Shown here piece by piece: positions 19,221 to 28,159 of a stretch of 64,000 nucleotides of DNA. The stretch is from Micromonospora noduli (GTDB taxonomy: Bacteria > Actinomycetota > Actinomycetes > Mycobacteriales > Micromonosporaceae). Position 1 is the stretch's first letter. Every line of letters begins with the position of its first letter. Below the pieces are notes generated by a model. The model ran no database searches. It had not been told where the DNA came from and saw nothing but the letters and a program-made list of their open reading frames with translations. A program made the position numbers and the translations under genes. The stretch is from NCBI RefSeq assembly GCF_003264365.1, contig NZ_PYAK01000003.1:221594-285593 (forward strand). The letters are read 5' to 3'.

Positions 19221-19373
19221 CCGACCGGACGGCGCACCCGGCCCGCGTCCCCGCTGCTCCGTGGCGGTGACGCGTGCCGCACCGTGCCGACGCAACGCAC
19301 CACGCCGCTCGACCTGCGCCGCCCGCCACCGACGCGAGCCCTCGCCCCCGCCGGGGCCCCAGCGCAAGCCCCG

Positions 19374-19458
19374 GCCTTGATCGACTCGGCTTTCAGGAAA
19401 CCGGGCGGTCGACGCCATCGGGACACCCCGGTTTCCAGGAACCCGAGTCGATCAAGGC
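19374..19458. repeat. Long imperfect palindrome, family A copy 1
   Basis: 16-bp perfect outer arms (19374-19389 with 19443-19458, core TTGATCGACTCGG) plus a 10-bp inner pair (19396-19405 with 19427-19436, GGAAACCGGG). Together they form an 85-base cruciform or hairpin. A related copy lies at 56667-56745. It sits in a gap of about 350 bases (19221-19568) that otherwise shows no gene. Confidence 0.8.
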
Positions 19459-19568
19459 GGCCGCCCGTCGCGTATGACCTGAACACCCCTCTCGTCCCTT
19501 GTGGGCGTTTTGCGTGGCACAGGCGATTACGTTGCTTAGAGAGTTTTCTCCCCACATATCGTGACCAG

Positions 19569-20291
19569 TTGCGATTCGGGCTCGTTGCCCAAGACGTGGG
19601 GGTTGCACTCAGAGACGCACGGCGCTCGGTCACCAGTTGGTGCCGACGCCACACCATCGGTGGTGACGGGGCGGTGGCAGCCGTCCGTCGCGGACAGCGG
19701 CAGGGCGAGCCGGGAATGCTCAGCCGCGAACAGGAACTCGAGTTGATCGACACGCTGCGGGGCGTCCATCCCGACGAGTTCGGCCTGGACGAGGAGCTGT
19801 GGACGCGGCAGAGCCTCACCACGCTCATCCAGCGGCGCTTCGAGCTGCCGCTGGACACCGGCGCGGTCGGGGCGTACCTGCGGGCCTGGGGGTTGGGTCC
19901 GCGGGAGCCGCGCGAGCGGGCCTGCGGGCTCTGCGTCAGCGCGGTCGAGCGTTGGGTCCGCAGCGAGTACCCGGGGATCACCCGGGCCGCCCAGGAGCAC
20001 CTCGCGGAGGTCTACTGGATCGGCCGGGTCCGGCTGCGCGGCACGATGCCGGCCGCCGACGTGATCTCCGCTGTCTCGTCCCGCGGTCGGGTGCGCTTCA
20101 TGATCACTACGCCGACGGTGGACCCGCCGCTCCCCCGCGACTTCGTGCTGCGGCTCAGTGGCGAGGAGCAGCGCACCGTCCACCTGATTGTGGACGGCTC
20201 CTGGCCGCGCAACGAGTGGCCGCGCCGGCTCCCTCGGCGAATCGTCCTGCACCCACTGCCCAGCTGCGGGCGGGCGATCGCGGCGGCCTGA
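19569..20291 (+). CDS. IS630-like transposase derivative, catalytically incomplete
   Basis: About 240 aa; the start is uncertain (TTG at 19569, GTG at 19596 or ATG at 19716). The N-terminal half matches the winged-helix region of IS630/Tc1-type transposases (VALRDARRSVTSWCRR, then LWTRQSLTTLIQRRFELP and VGAYLRAWGL). The second half follows the DDE fold in outline (VISAVSSRGRVRFMI, LIVDG). The first catalytic Asp (normally in a WGDE-like motif) is replaced in YWIGRVRL, and the final Glu region is missing because the protein ends soon after LHPLPSC. No terminal inverted repeats are visible. It therefore looks like a decayed or domesticated transposase, possibly a DNA-binding protein. The order of domains is intact, without internal stops. 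Confidence 0.6.
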   Translation: MRFGLVAQDVGVALRDARRSVTSWCRRHTIGGDGAVAAVRRGQRQGEPGMLSREQELELIDTLRGVHPDEFGLDEELWTRQSLTTLIQRRFELPLDTGAVGAYLRAWGLGPREPRERACGLCVSAVERWVRSEYPGITRAAQEHLAEVYWIGRVRLRGTMPAADVISAVSSRGRVRFMITTPTVDPPLPRDFVLRLSGEEQRTVHLIVDGSWPRNEWPRRLPRRIVLHPLPSCGRAIAAA

Positions 20292-20383
20292 GCACCGGGT
20301 GAGCCGGTTGCCGACACGATCGGCTCACCCGATACCGATTCGGCGTACGCAGGGGAGGTTTGCTAGTCTTCTCCAGTCGCTGA

Positions 20384-20458
20384 GCCCCCGTAGCTCAGGG
20401 GATAGAGCACCGCCCTCCGGAGGCGGGGGCGCAGGTTCGAATCCTGCCGGGGGCACCA
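20384..20458 (+). tRNA. tRNA-Arg (anticodon CCG), CCA encoded
   Basis: Cloverleaf assigned by eye. Acceptor GCCCCCG pairs with CGGGGGC, the D-arm is GCTC/GAGC, the anticodon stem is CCGCC/GGCGG with loop CTCCGGA (anticodon CCG), and the T-arm is GCAGG-TTCGAAT-CCTGC. The discriminator A is followed by an encoded CCA. The 3' half is the integration site of the element described at 20410-23212. Confidence 0.95.
20410..20456 (+). other. attL core (3' half of tRNA-Arg)
   Basis: The 47 bases from the anticodon stem to the CCA start are repeated exactly at 23166-23212. The repeat restores an intact tRNA at the left end, the standard outcome of tyrosine-recombinase integration into a tRNA gene. Confidence 0.9.
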
Positions 20459-20475
20459 TCAATGACCAGCACGAA

Positions 20476-20512
20476 AAGGCCCTTGACCAGGGGAAACCCG
20501 GTCAAGGGCCTT
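20476..20512 (+). terminator. Terminator downstream of tRNA-Arg
   Basis: 13-bp perfect inverted repeat (20476-20488 with 20500-20512), 17 bases past the tRNA. A similar but different hairpin stands at the same place beyond attR (23242-23271). Confidence 0.75.
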
Positions 20513-20561
20513 ACTCGTGTGTCCGGCTGTGTCCGGCCGTCAGCGGCGCGTGGCGGGCGTC

Positions 20562-20584
20562 TGTGCCATATCCGTGCCAAAGTT
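20562..20584. repeat. Putative integrase arm-type site, left
   Basis: A 23-base sequence (core GTGCCATAT-CGTGCCAAAG) that recurs in the same orientation at 23078-23100 with one mismatch. The two copies lie 105 and 65 bases inside the two att cores, the arrangement expected for arm-type recombinase or excisionase binding sites. Confidence 0.5.
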
Positions 20585-20596
20585 CGGCCGCTCGGT

Positions 20597-20775
20597 CAGT
20601 CGTGGCCGAAATGCTCGGTCGACGCGTCGCCGGAGAGCAGCCTCACCGCCGTCTAGGCACTTGGCGTAGATGCTGAGCAGCACCCCCTCCACCGACTGCC
20701 CGGCCCAGCCGGCTACCTGGATCGGCAAGACTCCCCCGTTGAACCAGGTCAACACGGCGCATGTATCGCCGGCCG
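20597..20775 (-). pseudogene. Decayed tyrosine recombinase, C-terminal remnant
   Basis: The minus-strand translation keeps the last ~55 residues of an integrase (NGG..P.QVAGWAGQSVEG, then SIYAKCLDGGEAALR) and is clearly homologous to the 3' end of the intact gene at 21761; one 42-base block is identical (20630-20671 versus 21794-21835). The stop codon is lost, there is a one-codon insertion, and everything upstream of the box II region is gone. It marks an earlier, related insertion at the same tRNA. Confidence 0.8.
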
Positions 20776-20981
20776 TTAAGGGGCCAGCGTGGTTCGACTC
20801 GGCATGGCCGACCGTCACCTTCCGGCACGATGGATGAACGCCTACCTCGGGCGGCTGCTCGGCGAGGTAGGCGCGGCGCTGCTCAACATCGACGGCTCGG
20901 TGTGCGGCAGCTTCGCCGAATACCCGGCGCGCCGACGCGTGAAGTGGGCACGAGAGCGCTTTGCTACCTCCGCCCCAGTCC

Positions 20982-21010
20982 TTGACACATCAAAATACCC
21001 TTAGTAGGAT
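20982..21010 (+). promoter_or_regulatory. Canonical promoter of the I36 gene
   Basis: TTGACA (20982-20987) and TAGGAT (21005-21010) are separated by exactly 17 bases, a near-consensus housekeeping-sigma promoter. The predicted transcript start is near 21017, about 125 bases upstream of the I36 ATG. Confidence 0.7.
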
Positions 21011-21142
21011 CTTGTGAACTTCTATATTTCGATATATGGCGCGGAATCAATAGTGAAGGTCTGGTGTACTGATAACTTCGCAGCATCTTCAGCTTGAGAT
21101 CGCCGGAAAATCGAGTGCGGGCACAACGAACGGGGAGCGCAT

Positions 21143-21541
21143 ATGAGGATCATCCGAAAAGCCATTGCCGTTTTGGGCTTTATAGCGCTAGGCATGGCCG
21201 TCGCGCCACCCGTAGCCGCTCAAGCCGCCACCCCGCAGCCGGCAGCAGCCCTGGCAGCTTGGGATTGCCCCTCCGGAAACCTCTGCGTCTGGGACGGCAC
21301 GGGTGGAACGGGCGCGCGCTGCCTTTGGAGTGACGCCGACCCCGACTGGCGCAGCGGTATCACTTGCTCCTGGTCTCTCAATTGGCCAGTGCGCTCGGTC
21401 TACAACCGCGGGACCAGCTCGGCCTACCGTGGCGTCACACTCTACCAAGGCGCGAATTATGTGACTGTTCAACATTATCTTGCGCAAGGCTTGAAAAGCA
21501 GCGACGTTTACTACTACGCACGGTCACACCGTTGGCAATGA
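21143..21541 (+). CDS. Secreted peptidase inhibitor family I36 protein
   Basis: A 132-aa protein. The ATG at 21143 follows CGGGGAG at good spacing. A Lys/Arg start, hydrophobic core and AQAA/ALAA-type cleavage region mark a Sec signal peptide (about 1-35). The mature part is a small crystallin-like domain with four cysteines (DCPSGNLCVW, ARCLW, ITCSW), enough for two disulfides, and the typical I36 ending with NY/TVQHYL..GLKSSDVYYYAR. Known relatives include the Streptomyces metalloprotease inhibitor SMPI; inhibition of a protease here is inference. It is the only cargo gene of the element, is less GC-rich than the chromosome, and is followed by a hairpin. Confidence 0.85.
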   Translation: MRIIRKAIAVLGFIALGMAVAPPVAAQAATPQPAAALAAWDCPSGNLCVWDGTGGTGARCLWSDADPDWRSGITCSWSLNWPVRSVYNRGTSSAYRGVTLYQGANYVTVQHYLAQGLKSSDVYYYARSHRWQ

Positions 21542-21575
21542 TCCCTACCTGACGGCTGGCAACTCACAAGGTGGT

Positions 21576-21609
21576 ACTGGACGACGCGTCCAACCGCGCG
21601 TCGTCCAGT
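21576..21609 (+). terminator. Terminator of the I36 gene
   Basis: 13-bp perfect inverted repeat (21576-21588 with 21597-21609), 34 bases beyond the stop. The rest of 21610-21740 shows no gene. Confidence 0.75.
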
Positions 21610-21740
21610 CACCTCAGGAATCAGGGTGGACGGATGGACCCGCCCGAATCGAGTACCAGTAGGGCGGCTCTCGGCTTGTTAGCATCGGCTATACGTCGCG
21701 CAATCGCCCGCACGCAAGCGGCCGGCCATCGCAGTCCTGA

Positions 21741-21757
21741 GTGCCGAAGTTCGGCAC
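21741..21757. repeat. Short perfect palindrome at the integrase 3' end
   Basis: GTGCCGAAGTTCGGCAC, arms of 8 bases around a central G, just beyond the integrase stop. It occupies the place that the left arm-type repeat holds next to the integrase relic. It could be a terminator or a recombinase site. Confidence 0.4.
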
Positions 21758-21760
21758 GGG

Positions 21761-22990
21761 TCAGCCGTGGCCGAACGCTCGTTCGACGCGTTGCCGGAGA
21801 GCAGCCTCACCGCCGTCTAGGCACTTGGCGTAGATCCTGAGCAGCACCTCCACTGACTGTCCGGCCCAGTCGGCTACCTGGGTCGGCGGCACTCCCCCGT
21901 TGAGCTGTGTCGACACGGCGGCGTGCCGCAGGTCGTACGGGGTGCGTGCCAGCGGGGAGGCGTAGACCTCGGGCGTGAACACGGCCGCGCGCGCCCCCCG
22001 CCAGACGCGGTTGATTGTCCCCTTGGGCAATTCCTCTTTGTTGCGCTCCCCCACGAACAACCGGCCGTCCGGGCCGTATCGGAATAGCTCGATGTGGGCG
22101 TTGATGATTGCGGTTAGTTCGGGTGGGCAGGGAACCGTTCGTGTCTCCCCTCGGGCGCGCTGCTTGAGTTGGCGGCTGTCCCGATTCTTTCCGCTGTCGG
22201 TCCATTCCCGACCCGCGTGTGGGTTAGCTCCGTCGAGCGTGAATTCTCCCCAGCCCTTCTCCGGTAGGTGAAGGTTCGGCTTTGCGAGGTGAACCGCTTC
22301 CTCCGGTCGCATAGCCGAGTAGTAGAGGCAGGCGTAGAAGGCGACCATGCGCGGACCGATGCGCCCCTGCTCTCGGACCCCGTTTAACAGAGTCCGTACC
22401 TGAACCGGGTTTGCCACTGATCGCCGGTCGATCGTCACAACGGTTTTTGGTGGCTTCCACTTCAGTTGCGGCAGCGGGTTTGCCAGCAGCGCACGTCTTT
22501 CCACTGCGTATTCGATTGCCGTGTTGAAAATCTTCCGGCGGCGACTGATGACGCTCGGCGCGGCCGGTGCGCCGTCGAGTCGCACTGTGAGGCCATCCAG
22601 CACCGGCCGCAGCACTTCCGGGCGGCTAAGGCTTGCCACGTCTCGGGCGTTCCGCTTCACCCAACTGAGCACCTTCGCCACGTCGGCGGGCATGTTTTCA
22701 GCGCTGCGGCGGGCAGTGTTGAATGCCCACCGGCCTAGCGCGTGGCGAAGTAACTTGCCGTCCGGTCGACCCTTTCCATTGGTCAGCATGAGCACGGTAA
22801 GCGCGGTCAGTGCTTCGGCGTGAGTGCGCCTAGTCGTGGCGGCTACGTGCGGCCATTTCATGTCGGCGAAAGAACACGCCAGGTCATACCACGACATGGC
22901 GACTGTTTCACGCCGCATGGTGACCGGACGCCCCGACTCAACGTCAAACGCTTCACCCTTTCGGGAAGCCGTTACCAGGCTTTGGTTCAC
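21761..22990 (-). CDS. int: Tyrosine recombinase / integrase, probably N-terminally shortened
   Basis: 409 aa from a GTG at 22990. Catalytic residues by position: Arg in SAMRPEE (about 227), box II as TPYDLRHAAVS (about 352, with Tyr where His is usual), Trp in ADWAGQS, and the nucleophile Tyr in RIYAK (about 385). A SAM-like core-binding region lies at about 75-160. Upstream, the same frame still encodes sequence resembling the end of an arm-binding domain (VFGASRSAARTV) back to a TGA near 23031, and nothing is recognisable beyond. The usual N-terminal arm-binding domain therefore seems lost. The gene reads away from attR, 175 bases from it. Activity is uncertain. Confidence 0.85.
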   Translation of the reverse strand: MNQSLVTASRKGEAFDVESGRPVTMRRETVAMSWYDLACSFADMKWPHVAATTRRTHAEALTALTVLMLTNGKGRPDGKLLRHALGRWAFNTARRSAENMPADVAKVLSWVKRNARDVASLSRPEVLRPVLDGLTVRLDGAPAAPSVISRRRKIFNTAIEYAVERRALLANPLPQLKWKPPKTVVTIDRRSVANPVQVRTLLNGVREQGRIGPRMVAFYACLYYSAMRPEEAVHLAKPNLHLPEKGWGEFTLDGANPHAGREWTDSGKNRDSRQLKQRARGETRTVPCPPELTAIINAHIELFRYGPDGRLFVGERNKEELPKGTINRVWRGARAAVFTPEVYASPLARTPYDLRHAAVSTQLNGGVPPTQVADWAGQSVEVLLRIYAKCLDGGEAALRQRVERAFGHG

Positions 22991-23077
22991 TGTGCGGGCC
23001 GCACTCCTGCTTGCACCGAAGACTTTTCAGCACGTTCAACATCCCGCCCGTCCGCCCGCGCGTGAGCCGAGGCGGGT

Positions 23078-23100
23078 TGTGCCATATACGTGCCAAAGTT
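23078..23100. repeat. Putative integrase arm-type site, right
   Basis: Second copy of the 23-base repeat at 20562-20584 (one mismatch, same orientation), 65 bases from attR and upstream of the integrase gene. Confidence 0.5.
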
Positions 23101-23165
23101 GCCTGAGCTTTCGGCCGTGGGATGACTTTCCCCAGGTCGGAGACGGGTTGAGGCACGCAAAGTGC

Positions 23166-23212
23166 CCGCCCTCCGGAGGCGGGGGCGCAGGTTCGAATCC
23201 TGCCGGGGGCAC
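23166..23212 (+). other. attR core
   Basis: Exact 47-base copy of the 3' half of tRNA-Arg(CCG). No 5' half precedes it, so it is an attachment site and not a second tRNA gene. Confidence 0.9.
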
Positions 23213-23241
23213 ACTTGCTAAAAAGTTCGACCAGCACCAGG

Positions 23242-23271
23242 GGCTCCTGACCAGAAATTCGGTCAGGGGCC
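23242..23271 (+). terminator. Displaced original tRNA-Arg terminator
   Basis: 11-bp stem with one G-U pair (23242-23252 with 23261-23271) and an 8-base loop, 29 bases past attR. It probably terminated tRNA-Arg before integration. Confidence 0.6.
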
Positions 23272-23300
23272 TTCATCGTGTTGGTGGAACATCCGCCAGA

Positions 23301-23768
23301 ATGTCGATCATGCTGTTTCTCGGTCTGCTCCTCGCCGCGCTGGCTGGGGCGGTCATCGCGACCGTCCTCACCGTCCGTGGCTTCCGCGCGATGCTCAGGA
23401 ACAGCGAACGATCGGGTCGCGTGCGCACCGCCGCGCTGCTCGTCGGCGCGGGTGCCGTCGCCCTGTACGCCTGGGGTCTGCTCCACCTCGGCTACGCGGT
23501 GATGCAGGCCGAGGACGGTGGTGCCGGATCCGCCCCGGTCGGACCCTGTCGCCAGGCCGGACCACAGGTGGCGAGCCGGGTCGTCGATTACGACATCAGC
23601 TTCCTACCGCTCCACTTCGAGTGCCGCCTCAGCGGTGGCGGCACGTACGTCACCTCGTCCGTGCCCGGGTACGTCAACCCGGGCACGACCGGCCTCGGTC
23701 TGGTCGCCGCCACCTGCGGAGTCCTCGCCACCACGACGGCTCGGCGCGCCCGACAAGCGGTGACGTGA
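23301..23768 (+). CDS. Small membrane protein, unknown function
   Basis: 155 aa from ATG 23301, which begins the first hydrophobic helix. The open frame extends further left only across attR and element DNA. Three TM segments are visible: about 4-22 ([18 protein letters not shown]), about 45-65 and about 130-145. The extracytoplasmic loop between the last two contains two cysteines (PCRQAG, FECRL). Not recognised as a named family. It is the first chromosomal gene right of the tRNA element. Confidence 0.65.
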   Translation: MSIMLFLGLLLAALAGAVIATVLTVRGFRAMLRNSERSGRVRTAALLVGAGAVALYAWGLLHLGYAVMQAEDGGAGSAPVGPCRQAGPQVASRVVDYDISFLPLHFECRLSGGGTYVTSSVPGYVNPGTTGLGLVAATCGVLATTTARRARQAVT

Positions 23769-23769
23769 G

Positions 23770-23786
23770 CGCCGCCGGAGGCGGCG
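23770..23786. terminator. Short hairpin between convergent genes
   Basis: 7-bp GC stem (23770-23776 with 23780-23786) in the 20-base gap between the converging membrane protein gene and uvrA2-like gene. Confidence 0.5.
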
Positions 23787-23788
23787 GG

Positions 23789-26170
<2,382 letters not shown>

Positions 26171-26199
26171 CGTGACTCCATCTGTCGGGCGCGCAGGAC

Positions 26200-26610
26200 T
26201 CAGCGCACTTCCTGGATGCGGACCATGTTGCCCGACGGGTCCCGGAAGGCGCAGTCGCGCACGCCGTACGGCTGCTCGGTCGGCTCCTGGACGACCTCGG
26301 CGTCGCTGGCCTCCAGCTTGGCGAAGGTGGCGTCGAGGTCGGTGGTGGCGAGGTTGACGCCGAAGTAGCTGCCCTTGGCCATCAGCTCAAGGATGGTCTG
26401 CCGCTCGTCGTCGGTGATGCCCGGATTGGCGGCCGGCGGGTGCAGGACGATGGCCGTGCTGGGCTGGCCGGGCGGCCCCACCGTGATCCACCGCATCCCC
26501 TCGTACCCGACGTCGAGGCGGACCTCGAAGCCGAGGATGTCGCGGTAGAAGACCAGCGAGGCCTCCGGATCGGTGTGCGGAAGAAAACTCGAGTGAATGG
26601 TGATGTCCAT
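26200..26610 (-). CDS. VOC (glyoxalase/bleomycin-resistance fold) family protein
   Basis: 136 aa from ATG 26610. It shows the paired beta-alpha-beta-beta-beta modules, with SLVFYRDILGFEVRLDVG at the N-terminus and DPSGNMVRIQEVR at the end. Members are metal-dependent isomerases or dioxygenases, or drug-sequestering proteins; the metal ligands cannot be assigned with confidence. It starts 5 bases after the AraC-type gene, so it is co-transcribed. Joint presence with a UvrA2 suggests protection from a reactive or DNA-binding compound (inference). Confidence 0.88.
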   Translation of the reverse strand: MDITIHSSFLPHTDPEASLVFYRDILGFEVRLDVGYEGMRWITVGPPGQPSTAIVLHPPAANPGITDDERQTILELMAKGSYFGVNLATTDLDATFAKLEASDAEVVQEPTEQPYGVRDCAFRDPSGNMVRIQEVR

Positions 26611-26615
26611 GCTGG

Positions 26616-27065
26616 TCACGCTAGTTGCGGCTCGGTGGCCCGCGCTTCTCGATTCCTGACCGGTCTGGTCACCTGCTTCGCCACGCACGACGGTATCCCC
26701 GCCGTCGCCTGCGCCGCCTGCCGCCGGTAGACGCTGGGCGGCACGCCGACCAGCTCGGTGAAGCGGGTGCTGAAGGTGCCCAACGACGAACAACCGACCG
26801 CGAAACAGACGTCGGTGACGCTCAGGTCGCCACGGCGCAACAGGGCCATCGCCCGCTCGATCCGTCGGGTCATCAGGTAGCTGTACGGAGATTCGCCATA
26901 GGCGAGGCGGAACTCGCGGCTGAGGTGCCCGGCCGACATGTGCGCGCCACGGGCGAGCGCCTCGACGTCCAACGGCTTCGCGTACTCCCGGTCGATCCGG
27001 TCGCGGACCCGGCGCAGCCGCGCCAGGTCGGCCAGTCGCTGGGTCGCGTCGGCTTTGCTGCTCAC
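26616..27065 (-). CDS. AraC-family regulator (DNA-binding domain only)
   Basis: 149 aa from a GTG at 27065. Nearly the whole protein is the double helix-turn-helix domain (LARGAHMSAGHLSREFRLAYGESPYSYL.. and VCFAVGCSSLGTFSTRF). There is no N-terminal effector-binding domain. Such short AraC proteins resemble the MarA/SoxS type that are controlled by their abundance. It heads the VOC-uvrA2 operon and probably regulates it. Confidence 0.88.
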   Translation of the reverse strand: MSSKADATQRLADLARLRRVRDRIDREYAKPLDVEALARGAHMSAGHLSREFRLAYGESPYSYLMTRRIERAMALLRRGDLSVTDVCFAVGCSSLGTFSTRFTELVGVPPSVYRRQAAQATAGIPSCVAKQVTRPVRNREARATEPQLA

Positions 27066-27168
27066 CTGCGAAATCGTGCCACAACCCACCGACAATCGGC
27101 CGCCCGCCGGGCGCGAGCGGGGTCGATCCGGGGCCGAGCACGGGCCGAGCCGGGGGCCGACGCGCCGG

Positions 27169-28128
27169 TCAGCCGGCCTCGCGGCGGGCGCGGGCCCGGC
27201 GCTTCCCCTCATGCATGGCCTGCACCCGGGCCACCGGGATGGTCCGGCCCTCGGCGACCAGTTCGGCGGGGAGCGACTGCGGGGCCGGCATCAGCGCGGC
27301 CCACGGGTCGCCGTCGGCGAGCAGTGGGGGCGCGGTCCGAATGGTGAAGTCGGCGGGGGTCACCTCGGTCAGGTCGGCCCAGTCGACGGGGAACGAGACC
27401 GGCATCCCCGGGCGCAGGCGAGGGCTGTACGCGGCGGCCACTGTCGCCCCGCCCGCCCGGGTGGCGTCCACGAAGACCCGGCCACCCCGGTCCTCCTTGA
27501 TGTACGCCGTGGTGGCCAGCGCCGGGTCGAGCCGCTCGGCGCGGACGGCGAGCGCCCGGGTGGCGGCGGCCAACTCCTCGGCCGTCGGTTCGTCCGTCAC
27601 CGGCACGAAGACGTGCACACCCTTGGCGCCGCTGGTCTTGACGGCACCGGCCAGGCCGGCATCGGCGAGCGCCTGACGGACCAGCAGGGCGGCGGCGACC
27701 GCCGCGCGGAACCCGTCGCCGTCCGGCGGGTCCAGGTCGAGGACCAGGTGGGTCGGGCGGTGCAGATCCGCCACGGTGGCCAGCGTCGGGTGGTACTCCA
27801 CCGCCCGCTGGTTGGCGAACCAGAGCAGGGTGCGGCGGTCGTCGCAGAGGGCGTACGAGATCTCCCGATGCGACGCCTCCGCCCAGACCGGCGCCCGGCC
27901 GACCCAGTCCGGGGTGTAGCGGGGCAGGTTCTTCTGCATGAACGGCGGCTGGCCGGGGCGGACCCTGATCACCGAGAGCGGTCGGCCCCGCAGCTGCGGG
28001 AGGAGCCGGTCCCGGACCGCGTCGAGGTAGTCCACCAGGTCACGCTTTGTCGCGTCATCGCGGTCGGACAACGGCTGGTCCAGGTTGGTCAGGGCCACGC
28101 CGTCCCGGGTCTCGTCAGCCTCGCTCAC
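27169..28128 (-). CDS. LigD-type DNA/RNA polymerase (LigPol) domain protein
   Basis: 319 aa from a GTG at 28128 preceded by GGGAGG. It is an archaeo-eukaryotic primase fold, as in the polymerase domain of LigD used for end filling in non-homologous end joining. The catalytic aspartates sit in LVLDLDPPDGDGF near residue 131. TSGAKGVHVFVPV and YSPRLRPGMPVSFPVDW are standard motifs. No ligase or nuclease domain is fused and no ku gene is adjacent. It lies between the MFS gene and the AraC operon on the same strand. Role in DNA repair is a family-level inference. Confidence 0.92.
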   Translation of the reverse strand: MSEADETRDGVALTNLDQPLSDRDDATKRDLVDYLDAVRDRLLPQLRGRPLSVIRVRPGQPPFMQKNLPRYTPDWVGRAPVWAEASHREISYALCDDRRTLLWFANQRAVEYHPTLATVADLHRPTHLVLDLDPPDGDGFRAAVAAALLVRQALADAGLAGAVKTSGAKGVHVFVPVTDEPTAEELAAATRALAVRAERLDPALATTAYIKEDRGGRVFVDATRAGGATVAAAYSPRLRPGMPVSFPVDWADLTEVTPADFTIRTAPPLLADGDPWAALMPAPQSLPAELVAEGRTIPVARVQAMHEGKRRARARREAG

Positions 28129-28159
28129 CCGACCACCCTCCCGGCCCCGCTGCCGTCGG

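Larger units (their letters stand above)
20410..23212. mobile_element. Miniature tRNA-Arg-integrated element (2.8 kb)
   Basis: Bounded by 47-bp direct repeats, one inside tRNA-Arg(CCG). Contents: a terminator-like hairpin, a decayed integrase tail, a secreted I36-family inhibitor gene with its own promoter, and a tyrosine recombinase. Parts of the interior are less GC-rich than the flanks (for example 20985-21075 and 21440-21545), consistent with transfer. No replication, transfer, excisionase or capsid gene is visible, so it is a remnant, a satellite-like element, or an element relying on others to move. Confidence 0.85.

Noticed and set aside
20789..21004. Possible 71-codon gene inside the element
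   Set aside because: No ribosome site, no recognised domain, and it ends within the promoter of the I36 gene. Could be a relic; not supported.
23166..23212. A second tRNA-Arg gene
   Set aside because: Only the 3' half is present; no acceptor 5' strand or D-arm precedes it. It is the attR repeat.
22824..23300. Upstream extension of the small membrane protein across attR
   Set aside because: It would run through the integrase gene, attR and a terminator hairpin; ATG 23301 starts the first membrane segment.
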